The notes beneath the pieces are model-generated. The model did no database searches and was not told the DNA's origin. It saw only the letters and a program-made list of their open reading frames with translations. 64,000 nt of DNA from NCBI GenBank assembly GCA_963761655.1, contig CAVXHI010000001.1, forward strand, positions 380,346 through 444,345, given 5' to 3'. Source of the stretch: RYN-122 sp963761655. GTDB taxonomy: Bacteria; Actinomycetota; Actinomycetes; Mycobacteriales; SCTD01. Of the stretch, positions 1 to 8,372 are shown piece by piece (the stretch's first letter is position 1; each line of letters opens with the position of its first letter). The position numbers were made by a program, and so were the translations under genes.

Positions 1-317
1 GCTCGACCACGCGGGCCAGCTTGGACAGCCCGAGGATGCGCCGGCCCGGCAGGTACGCGACGTGGGCGACGCCGACGAACGGCAGCAGGTGGTGCTCGCA
101 CAGCGACGAGAAGGCGATGTCGCGGACGACGACCAGCTCGTCGTAGCCCTCGTCGTTCGGGAACGTCGTGAGGTCGAACGGCCGCGGGGAGAGCATCTCC
201 TCGTACGCGCGGGCGACCCGGGCCGGCGTCGCGGACAGGTGCGGGGCTGTCGACGTCCTCGCCCAGCGCGAGCAGCAGCGCGCGGACGGCGGAGGTGGCG
301 CTCGCGTCGACGGTCGA
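1..317 (-). pseudogene. folE: GTP cyclohydrolase I FolE, partial at window edge, frameshifted
   Basis: FolE converts GTP to 7,8-dihydroneopterin triphosphate, the first step of folate/pterin synthesis, in the cytosol. The minus strand reads SLCEHHLLPFVGVAHVAYLP followed by GRRILGLSKLARVVE, the FolE core with the zinc-binding Cys and His residues. Upstream, VRALLLALGEDVDSP and HLSATPARVARAYEEML match the family N-terminal half but lie in different frames: an extra base near position 245 separates them, and a second slip near 300 hides the start. The 3' half is outside the window. The family is certain; whether the frameshifts are real is doubtful, because many genes here carry single-base slips. 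Confidence 0.85.
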
Positions 318-522
318 TCAGGGCTGCAGCCCTCCGCCGTGCGGGCGCAGGGCGGCGTCGAGCCGCTCTCGGAAGACCGCCGCGGTCGGTCGCCCCGACC
401 ACCCGGGTGCCCTCGTAGGGCCGGTGCTCGAAGCTCACCTCCAGACCGGAGAGCGCGGTGCGGACGTCGGACAGGGCGACGTCGCAGACGGTCACGTCGG
501 CGGGGCCGTGCTCGGTGCACAT
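318..522 (-). pseudogene. Small conserved-looking protein upstream of folE, frameshifted
   Basis: I do not recognise a family. An ATG at 522 opens MCTEHGPADVTVCDVAL, and after one slip near 385 the frame continues AAVFRERLDAALRPHGGGLQ to a TGA at 318, directly before folE coding sequence. The result is about 68 residues with two Cys residues and no membrane segment. The codon pattern is typical of a real gene and the stop abuts folE, so co-transcription is likely. It may be leaderless: CAGACT lies about 7 bases before the ATG. Function unknown. Confidence 0.45.
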
Positions 523-578
523 GACCAGCAGTCTGCCGTGCGGCAGGTGGTCGGCCTCATCGGGTGGGAGGATGGGGT

Positions 579-1409
579 GTGCGCCGAACCCTGCCTGCCC
601 TCGCCCTCACCGCCGCCCTCGCGGCCTCGCTGACCGGCTGCGGCGGCAGCAGCGGCAGCGGTGGCAGCTCCGCGAAGGGGGTGGACAAGGCGGTGGACAA
701 GGCCGACGGGACGCTCGCGGTCCGGGCCGCCTCCACGGGGTCCACCAAGACCGGGTCCTCGCGGTACGCCCTCACCAGCCTGACCACGGTGCAGGGCACC
801 CCGATCACCATCAAGGGCGACGGCGTCTTCGACTACGCCGGCAAGAAGGGGAGCCTCACCCTCACGCTGCCCACGGGCAAGGTCGAGGAGCGGATCGTCG
901 ACGGCACGGTCTACCTCGCGCTGTCGCAGCAGCCCGGCAGCTTCTACGCCCTCAAGAGCGCCGACCTCGTCGGCACGAGCCTCGGCACCAGCACCGACCC
1001 CGGCGCCTCCTTCGCCGTGCTCGGCGCGGCCAAGGACGGCGTGACCGTCGTCGGCGAGGAGAAGGTGCGCGACGCCGACACCACGCACTACCGCGGGCAG
1101 CTCGACATCAAGAGCGCCCTGGCCTCCAGCGGCGGCGTCCTCAAGCAGATGGTCGCGTCGACGCTCGGTCGGTCCGGCGTCGACGCCGTCCCGTTCGACG
1201 CCTGGATCGACGACCAGGACCGCGTCCGCAAGTACCAGACGGTGTTCGACGTCCCGGCCAGCGCCAAGACCGGTGGTCAGCCCGTCCACACCGACACCAC
1301 GATCGAGCTCTACGACTACGGCACGCCGGTCAGCGTGACCGCGCCGCCTGCCTCCGCGGTCAAGGACGGCGCCCCGCTGCTCGCCGCGCTCAAGCGCGCC
1401 ACCGGCTGA
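579..1409 (+). CDS. LppX/LprAFG-family lipoprotein
   Basis: A predicted lipoprotein of about 276 residues. A signal peptide ends in the lipobox LTGC, followed by a Gly/Ser-rich linker. The mature part has the fold signature of the LppX/LprAFG family: repeated beta strands (ITIKGDGVFDYAGKKGSLTL, ERIVDGTVYLAL) and a late FDAWIDDQDRVRKYQ motif. Family members bind lipids or glycolipids in a hydrophobic cavity and help move them across the cell envelope. I chose the GTG at 579 because GGGAGG sits about 7 bases upstream; an in-frame GTG at 564 is also possible. It diverges from the folE side and precedes a DoxX gene on the same strand. Confidence 0.85.
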   Translation: MRRTLPALALTAALAASLTGCGGSSGSGGSSAKGVDKAVDKADGTLAVRAASTGSTKTGSSRYALTSLTTVQGTPITIKGDGVFDYAGKKGSLTLTLPTGKVEERIVDGTVYLALSQQPGSFYALKSADLVGTSLGTSTDPGASFAVLGAAKDGVTVVGEEKVRDADTTHYRGQLDIKSALASSGGVLKQMVASTLGRSGVDAVPFDAWIDDQDRVRKYQTVFDVPASAKTGGQPVHTDTTIELYDYGTPVSVTAPPASAVKDGAPLLAALKRATG

Positions 1410-1471
1410 CGCGTCAAGCACCTCCGCGCGGGGGAGGGGCGACAGGACACCCTGCCTTCGGAGGAGACCCT

Positions 1472-1948
1472 GTGAGCCCCAGCCGCCTGCTCGCCCGCCC
1501 CCTGCTCGCCGCGATCTTCGTGTCGTCCGGCGTGAACACCCTGCGCGACCCCGGCTACGCCGCCCACGTCGCCCGCGAGGCCGGGCTGAACGAGCCCGAG
1601 AAGCTGGCGAAGGTCCACGGCGCCACCAACCTCCTCGGCGGCCTCGCGCTCGCCACCGGACGCTTCCCCCGGGTGGCCGCCCTCGGCCTCGCCGCCGGGA
1701 TGGTGCCGACCACGCTGCTCGGCCACGCCTTCTGGTCCGCCCCCGCGGAGGAGAAGCAGATGCAGCAGATCAACTTCCTGAAGAACCTCGGCCTCATCGG
1801 CGGGCTGCTCGTCGCTGCCGCCGACACGGGCGGCCGCGAGTCGCTGCCCCACGCCGTCGGCCGGGTCAGCCGGCGCACGACGAAGAAGGCTGCCAAGGCG
1901 GCCAAGAAGGCCTCGAAGAAGGCGCCCTCGCTCGGCCTGTCGGCCTGA
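1472..1948 (+). CDS. DoxX family membrane protein
   Basis: A 158-residue membrane protein with about four hydrophobic segments. The N-terminal LLAAIFVSSGVNTLRDP resembles the DoxX family start. The C-terminus is a basic tail with repeated KKAAKAAKK motifs, which may bind nucleic acid or phospholipid head groups. DoxX proteins are small membrane components of thiosulfate:quinone oxidoreductase-like or redox-stress complexes; the exact role here is unknown. The GTG start has GAGGAG 5 bases upstream. It follows the lipoprotein gene by about 60 bp and is probably co-transcribed with it. Confidence 0.75.
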   Translation: MSPSRLLARPLLAAIFVSSGVNTLRDPGYAAHVAREAGLNEPEKLAKVHGATNLLGGLALATGRFPRVAALGLAAGMVPTTLLGHAFWSAPAEEKQMQQINFLKNLGLIGGLLVAAADTGGRESLPHAVGRVSRRTTKKAAKAAKKASKKAPSLGLSA

Positions 1949-1957
1949 GGACGTCGC

Positions 1958-2005
1958 CCCCGGGCGTGGCGCACCGGGCTGCCTGGCAGCTCCTGCGCCC
2001 GGGGC
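1958..2005. terminator. Possible bidirectional terminator
   Basis: CCCCGGGCG (1958-1966) and CGCCCGGGG (1997-2005) form a 9-bp stem with a 30-base loop. It lies between the convergent doxX-like gene and the gene ending at 2028. There is no T tract, so this is tentative. Confidence 0.4.
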
Positions 2006-2027
2006 GGTCCGGCCTCGGCTGCCGACC

Positions 2028-2231
2028 CTAGGGCCGGGTGTGCAGGAGCTCCCGGCGGACCTGACGCTGGGCGAGCACCGGCACGAACGTGCGGATGGGC
2101 GCGCCCTCGAACGCCCCGACGATCGCCGCGAACCGGGCGTCGACGACCACGGACGGGACGCGGCCGGCGAACTCCTCCACCAGCGCCCGCCGGACCGTGT
2201 CGAGCTGTCGCGTCTCGTCGTCCAGGCTCAT
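2028..2231 (-). CDS. Small protein with three-helix-bundle dimerization domain
   Basis: A 67-residue cytosolic protein starting MSLDDETRQLDTVRRALVEE. The pattern of a Leu/Val-rich first helix, FAGRVPSVVVDARFAAIVGAF and a basic last helix (LAQRQVRRELL) fits the small three-helix-bundle dimerization proteins common in actinobacteria. Function is unknown. The ATG at 2231 overlaps, as ATGA, the stop of a possible 12-codon ORF (2231-2266 region) whose end supplies GAGGAG as ribosome-binding site. It lies downstream of pstB on the same strand. Confidence 0.6.
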   Translation of the reverse strand: MSLDDETRQLDTVRRALVEEFAGRVPSVVVDARFAAIVGAFEGAPIRTFVPVLAQRQVRRELLHTRP

Positions 2232-2364
2232 GCGGTCTCCTCGGGCTCCGGGGGGTGCGGCTCCATCAGACAGCCTCCGAGGGCGCACGTCGAGGAGTTC
2301 CGCGGACGGGCCCCGTGGGCTGCGTCACCGGGCTCCGGCACCCGTCCCCGCCGCCCGTCCGGGG

Positions 2365-3141
2365 TCAGCCGAAGCGGCCGGTGATGTAGTCCTCGGTCCG
2401 CTTCTCCCCCGGGTTGGTGAAGATCTTCTGCGTCTCGTCGATCTCGACGAGCCGTCCCGGCTGGCCGGTGGCCTCGAGGGAGAAGAAGCCGGTCCGGTCG
2501 CTCACCCGGGCGGCCTGCTGCATGTTGTGCGTGACGATCACGATGGTGAAGCTGTCCTTGAGCTCCGTCATCAGGTCCTCGATCGCGAGGGTGCTGATCG
2601 GGTCGAGGGCGCTGCACGGCTCGTCCATGAGCAGGACCTGCGGCTCCACGGCGATGGCGCGCGCGATGCACAGCCGCTGCTGCTGCCCGCCGGACAGGCC
2701 GGCTCCGGGCTTGCCCAGCCGGTCCTTGACCTCGTTCCAGAGGTTCGCCCCCTTGAGCGAGCGCTCTGCCGCGACGTCGAGGTCGGCCTTCTTCTTCACC
2801 CCGTTGAGGCGCAGGCCGGCGACGACGTTGTCGTAGATCGACATGGTCGGGAACGGGTTCGGGCGCTGGAAGACCATCCCGATGGTGCGCCGGACCGTGG
2901 TGGCGTCGACGCCGGGGCCGTAGACGTCCTGGTCGTCGAGCAGCAGCTGCCCCTCGACCCGGGCGCCCGGCACGACCTCGTGCATCCGGTTGATGCTGCG
3001 CAGGAACGTCGACTTGCCGCAGCCCGACGGACCGATGAGCGCCGTCACCGACTTCGGCTCGATCGTCAACGTGACGCCCTCGATCGCCTTGAAGGCGCCG
3101 TAGTAGGCGTCCAGGCTGACCGCCTCGATGCGCTTGGCCAT
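2365..3141 (-). CDS. pstB: Phosphate ABC transporter ATP-binding protein PstB
   Basis: The ATPase that drives high-affinity phosphate import with PstC/PstA. Its 258 residues match the family length. Visible motifs are Walker A GPSGCGKST (about residues 37-45), the Q-loop region FQRPNPFPTMSIYDN typical of PstB, the ABC signature LSGGQQQR, Walker B VLLMDEP and the switch His in VTHNMQQA. The end TNPGEKRTEDYITGRFG is the classic PstB C-terminus. The ATG follows AGGTAGGA. It is the last gene of pstSCAB, 8 bases after pstA. Confidence 0.98.
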   Translation of the reverse strand: MAKRIEAVSLDAYYGAFKAIEGVTLTIEPKSVTALIGPSGCGKSTFLRSINRMHEVVPGARVEGQLLLDDQDVYGPGVDATTVRRTIGMVFQRPNPFPTMSIYDNVVAGLRLNGVKKKADLDVAAERSLKGANLWNEVKDRLGKPGAGLSGGQQQRLCIARAIAVEPQVLLMDEPCSALDPISTLAIEDLMTELKDSFTIVIVTHNMQQAARVSDRTGFFSLEATGQPGRLVEIDETQKIFTNPGEKRTEDYITGRFG

Positions 3142-3149
3142 GAGCTGTC

Positions 3150-4196
3150 CTACCTCGAGATCGTGCTGCGACGGGTGACGAGCCGGGCGAGCAGGTTGAG
3201 CACCATGATGACCAGGATCAGGGTGAGCGCTGCGGTCCAGGCGCGGTCGACGGCGGTCTGCTGAGCGTCCCCCGCCTGCTGGTACACGTACAGGGGCAGG
3301 GACGACTGCGGCTGCGAGAACGGGTTCGGGTTGATCGACGCCGTCCCGAAGGCCGTGAGCAGCACCGGCGCCGTCTCACCCATGACCCGCGCGACGGCGA
3401 GCATGACGCCGGTGACGATGCCCGGCAGCGCCGTCGGCAGGACGATCCGCAGGATGGTCTTCCACCGCGGGACGCCGAGGGCCAGGGACGCCTCGCGCAG
3501 GCTGGGCGGGACGAGGCGGAGCATCTCCTCGGCGCTGCGGACGATGATCGGCAGCATGAGGACGGTCAGCGCCAGCGAGGCGGCGAAGCCGGAGAACCCG
3601 AACCCGAGCCCCAGGATCCAGAAGCTCAGGACGAACAGGCCGGCCACGATGCTCGGGATGCCGGTCATGACGTCGACGAAGAACCGGATCGTGGAGGCCA
3701 GCCGGCCGCGCCCGTACTCGACGACGTACACCGCGACCAGCAGCCCGAAGGGCACCGAGATGAGCGTGGCCAGCCCCACCTGCTCGAGCGTGCCGAGGAT
3801 CGCGTGGTAGGCGCCGCCGCCGGCGTCGCGGGCCCCGATGCTGCGCAGCGAGCGCTGGAAGAACTCGAGGTCGAAGCGGGTCGCGCCCTGGGTGATCGTG
3901 TAGCTGAACACCGAGTAGAGCGGCAGCAGGGCGAGCCCGAAGGCGCTGGCCACGGCCGCCGTCACGACCCGGTCGGTGGCCTGCCGGCGTCCTTCGACCG
4001 CGTAGGACAGGGCGGCGAGCAGCACGAGGAACAGCAGCAGCAGGACGACGACGCCGGCGACCTTGCCGGACAGCGACGTCGCCGCGAGCAGCACGGCGGT
4101 GAGGCCCAGCGCGACGAGCAGCACGCCCCAGGCGGTGAACCGGGGCAGGCCGGCGCTGCGCAGGCCGGGGCGCGCGTCGGCCACGGTGGCGCTCAC
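3150..4196 (-). CDS. pstA: Phosphate ABC transporter permease PstA
   Basis: One of the two inner-membrane subunits of the phosphate importer, 348 residues. After two or three N-terminal hydrophobic segments comes the binding-protein-dependent permease domain, with LGVPRWKTILRIVLPTALPG as the EAA loop that contacts PstB and the PstA-typical RVMGETAPVLLTAFG. The GTG start overlaps the pstC stop by 4 bp (GTGA), indicating translational coupling. The longer open frame extending upstream over pstC and pstS is an antisense-like artefact of high GC. Confidence 0.97.
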   Translation of the reverse strand: MSATVADARPGLRSAGLPRFTAWGVLLVALGLTAVLLAATSLSGKVAGVVVLLLLFLVLLAALSYAVEGRRQATDRVVTAAVASAFGLALLPLYSVFSYTITQGATRFDLEFFQRSLRSIGARDAGGGAYHAILGTLEQVGLATLISVPFGLLVAVYVVEYGRGRLASTIRFFVDVMTGIPSIVAGLFVLSFWILGLGFGFSGFAASLALTVLMLPIIVRSAEEMLRLVPPSLREASLALGVPRWKTILRIVLPTALPGIVTGVMLAVARVMGETAPVLLTAFGTASINPNPFSQPQSSLPLYVYQQAGDAQQTAVDRAWTAALTLILVIMVLNLLARLVTRRSTISR

Positions 4197-5227
4197 AGGG
4201 TCCCCCCGACGAAGTCCTTGCGGCGGTAGATGACGGCGCGGGCGGCGACGTTGACGAGCAGGGTGATGACGAACAGCACCAGGCCGGAGGCGATGAGCGC
4301 GCCGCGCCCGGTCGAGCTGGCCTCGGCGAACGACGTCGCGATGTTGGCGGCGATGGTCGTGCCCTTGCCCGGCTGCAGGATCGCGAGGCTGACGACGAAG
4401 GCCTGCGAGAGCACGATCGCGACGGCGATGGTCTCGCCCAGCGCGCGCCCGAGGCCGAGCATCGTCGCGCCGATGACGCCGGGCCGGGCGAACGGCAGGA
4501 CCGCCGTGCGGACCATCTCCCAGCGGGTGGCGCCGAGCGCCAGGGCCGCCTCCTGGTTCATGGCCGGGACCTGCAGGAACACCTCGCGCGACAGGCTCGC
4601 GATGATCGGCAGGATCATGATGGCCAGCACGACGGAGGCGAGCAGGACCGAGCGGCTGTAGATGCCGTCGCCGGCCGCGAACAGCGGCAGGAAGCCCAGG
4701 TGGTCGGCCAGCACCCCGGCGACCGTCCCGAGCGGGGCGTTCAGGTAGAAGAGCCCCCACAGGCCGAAGACGACGCTGGGGACGGCGGCCAGCAGGTCGA
4801 CGACGTACCCGAGGACCCCGGCCAGCCGTCGCGGCGCGTAGTGGCTGATGAACAGGGCCACCCCGAGGGCGACCGGGAGCGCCATGACCAGGGCCAGCAG
4901 GCTCGACAGGACGGTCCCGAAGGCGAGGGCGACGATCCCGAAGCGGGGCGGGCTGGCGTTCGGGTCCCAGCCGAGGCTTCCCAGGAAGGAGGACTCGTTG
5001 GCGCGGAGCGCCGGGACCGCCCGCACGACGAGGAACGCGGCGATCGCCAGGATGACCAGCAGCAGGGCGATGCCCGCGCCGAGCGACAGGCCGCGGAAGA
5101 CACGGTCGCCGAGCGGCTCGGACGTGCGGCCGGCGGTGGCGGGCAGGGCGGCCTGCGGACCGTCTCCGGCGCCGGGACGACGGTCCGCGGGGTCGGTCGG
5201 CACGGGCGGCAGTGCGCCGAGGCTCAT
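4193..5227 (-). CDS. pstC: Phosphate ABC transporter permease PstC
   Basis: The second membrane subunit of the Pst phosphate importer, 344 residues. A Pro-rich cytosolic N-terminus of about 40 residues is followed by six membrane segments. The permease EAA loop reads LALGATRWEMVRTAVLPFAR, and LGRALGETIAVAIVL is typical of PstC. The ATG is preceded by GGGAG. A strong hairpin separates it from pstS, so it is likely expressed at lower level than the binding protein. Confidence 0.97.
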   Translation of the reverse strand: MSLGALPPVPTDPADRRPGAGDGPQAALPATAGRTSEPLGDRVFRGLSLGAGIALLLVILAIAAFLVVRAVPALRANESSFLGSLGWDPNASPPRFGIVALAFGTVLSSLLALVMALPVALGVALFISHYAPRRLAGVLGYVVDLLAAVPSVVFGLWGLFYLNAPLGTVAGVLADHLGFLPLFAAGDGIYSRSVLLASVVLAIMILPIIASLSREVFLQVPAMNQEAALALGATRWEMVRTAVLPFARPGVIGATMLGLGRALGETIAVAIVLSQAFVVSLAILQPGKGTTIAANIATSFAEASSTGRGALIASGLVLFVITLLVNVAARAVIYRRKDFVGGTL

Positions 5228-5282
5228 GGTGCGGGCTCCCGCGGGTCGTCGGGCGTGCGCGAGGGATCGGGTCCGGACGAGC

Positions 5283-5318
5283 GTACGGGCGCCCGACCTC
5301 GTGGTCGGGCGCCCGTAC
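5283..5318 (-). terminator. Perfect hairpin between pstS and pstC (attenuating terminator)
   Basis: Positions 5283-5297 and 5304-5318 are a perfect 15-bp inverted repeat (GTACGGGCGCCCGAC) with a 6-base loop, beginning 8 bases after the pstS stop. Such hairpins commonly stop part of the transcripts after the abundantly needed binding protein and protect the pstS mRNA 3' end. It contains no T tract. Confidence 0.7.
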
Positions 5319-5326
5319 GGGTCGGA

Positions 5327-6436
5327 CTAGCCCAGGGCCGCGACGGCGGCCTGGACCTTCGTGAGGATCGAGGCGGGCAGCGGCGCGTAGCCGGCTGCCT
5401 CGAGGACGCCCTGGCCGGCCTCGCTGGACGTGTAGGTCAGGAAGCTCTTGACCAGCGGCAGCGCGTCGGCGGGGGTGCCCTTCTCGCAGGCGATCTCGTA
5501 GGTGACGAGCACGAGCGGGTAGGCGCCCTCGGCCTTCGTCGCGTAGTCGAGCTTGAGCGCGAGGTCGTTGCCCGTGCCGGTGACCGTGGCGGCCTCGACG
5601 GCCTTGGCCGCCGACGCGCTGGTGAGCTCCACCGGGGCGGACGCGCCCGTGGCGATCTTCGCGACGCCCAGGGCGGCGTTCTCGGCGAAGGACTGCTCGG
5701 TGTAGGTGATGGTGTTCGCCGTCGTCTTGACGGCCTGCGTCACGCCGTCCGAGCCCTTGGCGCTCTGGCCGCCCGCGCCCGTGAACTTCTTGCCGGCGCC
5801 GGTGGTCCAGTCGCTCGGGGCGGCGGCCGTCAGGTACTTCTGGAAGTTGTCGGTGGTGCCCGACTCGTCGTTGCGGTGGAACGCCTGGATCGCGGCGCTC
5901 GGGAGCTTCGCGTCCGGGTTGAGCGCCTTGATCGCGGCGTCGTCCCACGTCTTGACGGCGCCGCTGAAGATCTTGGCGATGGTCGGCGCGTCCAGGACGA
6001 GGCCGTCGACGCCCTCGAGGTTGTAGGCGACCGCGATCGGGCCGACCACCATCGGCAGGTCGAGCGCGTTGCCGGTGGCGCAGCGCTTGGCGGCGCCGGT
6101 CACCTCCTCGGGCTTCAGCGCGGAGTCCGAGCCGGCGAAGGCGACGCTGCCGGCGATGAACTGCTGGATGCCGGCGCCCGAGCCGACGGCCTGGTAGTTG
6201 ACGGTCGAGCCGGTGCAGGCCGACTGGTAGGCCTTGACCCACTCGTCCATGGCGTTCTTCTGGGCGCTGGAGCCGGCCGCGGTGATGCTGCCCTTCTCGC
6301 AGGCGATCGACGAGGCGGAGGCGCCGCCGCTGGCCTGGGGGCTGGCAGGGCCGGCCTGCTCGTCGGTGCCGCAGGCGGTCAGGGCCAGGGCGCCGGTCAG
6401 CACGAGGCCGAGGGTGGTCGCGGAGCGCGTCTTCAC
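5327..6436 (-). CDS. pstS: Phosphate-binding lipoprotein PstS
   Basis: The extracellular phosphate-binding lipoprotein of the Pst system, 369 residues. The signal peptide ends ALTACG (lipobox Cys). Phosphate-contact motifs are ITAAGSSAQ near the N-terminus, FAGSDSALKPEE, and HRNDESGTTDNFQKYL, all typical of PstS. I chose the GTG at 6436, with GAGAGGA 8 bases upstream, over a GTG 15 bases earlier. It is first in pstSCAB, behind a PhoP-box-like repeat at 6534-6551, so phosphate-starvation control is likely. Confidence 0.97.
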   Translation of the reverse strand: MKTRSATTLGLVLTGALALTACGTDEQAGPASPQASGGASASSIACEKGSITAAGSSAQKNAMDEWVKAYQSACTGSTVNYQAVGSGAGIQQFIAGSVAFAGSDSALKPEEVTGAAKRCATGNALDLPMVVGPIAVAYNLEGVDGLVLDAPTIAKIFSGAVKTWDDAAIKALNPDAKLPSAAIQAFHRNDESGTTDNFQKYLTAAAPSDWTTGAGKKFTGAGGQSAKGSDGVTQAVKTTANTITYTEQSFAENAALGVAKIATGASAPVELTSASAAKAVEAATVTGTGNDLALKLDYATKAEGAYPLVLVTYEIACEKGTPADALPLVKSFLTYTSSEAGQGVLEAAGYAPLPASILTKVQAAVAALG

Positions 6437-6533
6437 AGGGAGTCCTCTCACGGGGGGAGGGGCAGCGGTGTGCGCGCCCCAGCAGGTCGTGAGAGGACGG
6501 TAGGCAGGGCAGGTGGACGGGCCGGGCGCCCAG

Positions 6534-6551
6534 GGTGAACGGTCGGTGAAC
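6534..6551 (-). promoter_or_regulatory. PhoP-box-like direct repeat upstream of pstS
   Basis: On the coding (minus) strand the sequence reads GTTCACCGACCGTTCACC: two perfect GTTCACC units with an 11-bp period, about 100 bp upstream of the pstS start. This matches the arrangement of PHO boxes bound by PhoP in actinobacteria. Binding is inferred. Confidence 0.75.
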
Positions 6552-6563
6552 GAGCGGGCTGCT

Positions 6564-7535
6564 CTAGGTGTCCGCGTGGGGGACCTGTGACGTACGGCTC
6601 GTGAACGCGCTCGAGAAGCAGACGTCGGTGGCGTGCCGCCGGAACCCCAGGCGCTCGTAGACGCGGACGGCGTTGGTGTTGTCCTCGTCGACGTACAGCA
6701 TGACCTCGGGCAGGCCGCGGGCCTGCAGGTGCTCCAGCCCGAGCAGGGTCAACGCGGGTCCGAGACCGCGCCCCTGCTCGGACGGGTCGACGCCGACGAC
6801 GTAGACCTCCCCCACGGGCTCGTGCGAGTGCGAGCCGTCGTCGCGCCCGCCGTGCACCTTCGTCCAGTGGAAGCCGACGAGGGCGTCGTCCCGCTCGGCC
6901 AGGAAGAAGCCCTCGGGGTCGAACCACGGCTCGGCCTCCCGCAGCCGGACCTCCTCGCCCGACCAGCTGCCCTGGTCCGGGTGGTCGGCGAAGGCCCGGG
7001 CGTTCAACGCCGTCCAGGTGTCCTCGTCGCGCCCGACCTCGAACGTCCGCACGACGACGCCGGACGGCAGGACCGGCTCAGGCAGGACGACGCCCGCCAG
7101 GGGCATCCGCATCTGCCACAGCGCCCGGCTGCGGGACAGGCCGGCCTGCAGGGCCAGCCGGGCCGCGGCCGGGTGCTCGCCGTGCGCCCACAGCCGGAGC
7201 CGCGCGTCCGGGGCGAGCCCGATCAGGGCCTGGGCCAGGGCGCGACCGTGACCGAGGCGGCGGGCGTCCGGCCGGACGGCCAGCTCGCCGCTGCTGCCCT
7301 GGACGGGGTCGGTGACGTCGAGGTGCGCGTACCCGACGAGGGCCCCGCCGTCGGCCGGGTCCGAGGAGCGGACGAGCAGGTGGCGGACGTCGGCGTCGCC
7401 GCCGTGGGGCAGGTGGAGCAGCACGTGCTCCGACAGGGGAGGGGCTCCGTCGGCCTCCTCGACGGCCTCGACCAGCGCCCGCACCTCGTCGACCTCGGAG
7501 GGGGACAACCGGGTCGCGATCGTGGGGGCAGTCAC
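6564..7535 (-). CDS. mshD: Mycothiol synthase MshD
   Basis: MshD acetylates Cys-GlcN-Ins with acetyl-CoA, the last step of mycothiol synthesis, in the cytosol. The 323 residues hold two tandem GNAT domains (about 1-150 and 160-315). The second carries GEVYVVGVDPSEQGRGLG, the acetyl-CoA-binding motif, followed by MLYVDEDNTNAVRVYERLGF, the hallmark of MshD. The GTG start at 7535 has no Shine-Dalgarno sequence, but TAGCGT lies 6 bases upstream (7542-7547), so the mRNA is probably leaderless. It sits between pst and the cupin/VOC genes, as in other actinobacteria. Confidence 0.95.
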   Translation of the reverse strand: MTAPTIATRLSPSEVDEVRALVEAVEEADGAPPLSEHVLLHLPHGGDADVRHLLVRSSDPADGGALVGYAHLDVTDPVQGSSGELAVRPDARRLGHGRALAQALIGLAPDARLRLWAHGEHPAAARLALQAGLSRSRALWQMRMPLAGVVLPEPVLPSGVVVRTFEVGRDEDTWTALNARAFADHPDQGSWSGEEVRLREAEPWFDPEGFFLAERDDALVGFHWTKVHGGRDDGSHSHEPVGEVYVVGVDPSEQGRGLGPALTLLGLEHLQARGLPEVMLYVDEDNTNAVRVYERLGFRRHATDVCFSSAFTSRTSQVPHADT

Positions 7536-7541
7536 GACCCG

Positions 7542-7547
7542 ACGCTA
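7542..7547 (-). promoter_or_regulatory. -10 element of a leaderless mshD promoter
   Basis: TAGCGT on the minus strand ends 6 bases before the mshD GTG, the spacing expected when transcription starts at the start codon. Confidence 0.5.
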
Positions 7548-7622
7548 GTGCGGGCGGGTCGACCGCCCCCGGCCCGGCTGCCCGCGCGGCGTCGGCCGGC
7601 CGACGGGGCCGGCCCGGGAGCG

Positions 7623-8012
7623 TCAGTCCAGAGCGTGACCCGTGGTGCTGTCGACGTGGTCGGGCAGGTCGACGGCGTCGCCGGTCGTGAGCGTGCCCGA
7701 CGGCTCGAGCATGAGGATCGACGCGCCGTCCGGCGACGACGGCCGGTGCCGCTGACCGCGCGGGACGACGTAGACGCTCCCCGTCGGGAGGACGACGGTC
7801 CGCACCCCGGCCGGCTCCTCGAGGTCGATCCGCAGCTCCCCGTCCAGGACGAGGAAGAACTCGTCGGTGTCGTCGTGCGCGTGCCAGACGTGCTCCCCCG
7901 CGACCTTCGCGACCCGGACGTCGTGGTCGTTGACCCGCGTCACGATGCGCGGGCTCCACAGGACGTCGAACTGCGCGAGGGCGTCGGTCAGCGCGACGGG
8001 GTCCGTGCTCAC
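7623..8012 (-). CDS. Cupin domain-containing protein
   Basis: A 129-residue cytosolic protein with a single cupin barrel. HVWHAHDDTDEFFLVLDGEL is cupin motif 1 (metal-binding His, His, Glu), and VVPRGQRHRPSS supplies the motif 2 His. Small cupins bind a metal and act as isomerases, dioxygenases or sensors; the substrate is unknown. The GTG start overlaps the upstream VOC gene stop by 4 bp, so the two are translationally coupled. Confidence 0.85.
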   Translation of the reverse strand: MSTDPVALTDALAQFDVLWSPRIVTRVNDHDVRVAKVAGEHVWHAHDDTDEFFLVLDGELRIDLEEPAGVRTVVLPTGSVYVVPRGQRHRPSSPDGASILMLEPSGTLTTGDAVDLPDHVDSTTGHALD

Positions 8013-8371
8013 GGGAGCACGAAGTGCGGGTTGTGGATCAGCCCGAGCACCGTGCCGTCCGGCGTGCGCACCGTCGCCGTCACGATGCCCTCGCCGACGT
8101 CGGCCACGGGCTGGTGCGCGACCGCTCCCGCCTCGAGCAGCTCGGCGACGGCGCCGGGCACGTCGTCGACGCCCCAGTAGGTCAGGACGCCGTCCGCCCG
8201 GTCGGTGTCGGGCAGCAGCCCCAGCTCGTAGCCGGCGACGGAGAAGCCGACGTAGAACGGCTGGTCGAAGTACGGCTCCACGCCGAGCTGCGCCGTCCAC
8301 CACGCCTTGGCGGCACCGAGGTCGGCCACCGGGTGGATCGAGGTCCGCAGGCCCTGGAGCGACAGCGCCAC
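8009..8371 (-). CDS. VOC family (glyoxalase/bleomycin-resistance fold) protein
   Basis: A 120-residue protein of the vicinal-oxygen-chelate fold. Paired beta-alpha-beta-beta-beta modules are seen in LRTSIHPVADLGAAKAWWTA (module 1) and YWGVDDVPGAVAELLEAGA (module 2), and DPDG-like TPDGTVLGLIHNP ends it. Related proteins are glyoxalases, dioxygenases or drug-binding proteins; I cannot assign a substrate. The likely GTG at 8371 lies one base after the thioredoxin-reductase-like stop; an upstream in-frame GTG at 8386 is possible. Confidence 0.85.
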   Translation of the reverse strand: MALSLQGLRTSIHPVADLGAAKAWWTAQLGVEPYFDQPFYVGFSVAGYELGLLPDTDRADGVLTYWGVDDVPGAVAELLEAGAVAHQPVADVGEGIVTATVRTPDGTVLGLIHNPHFVLP

Positions 8372-8372
8372 G

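Noticed and set aside
3150..6242. 1030-residue open frame across pstA, pstC and pstS
   Set aside because: Only its last 348 residues (PstA) resemble a real protein; the rest is the wrong frame of pstC/pstS in GC-rich DNA.
4700..6538. Long plus-strand open frame opposite pstC/pstS
   Set aside because: Antisense frame rich in Asp/Gly/Arg with no domain, opposite certain pst genes.
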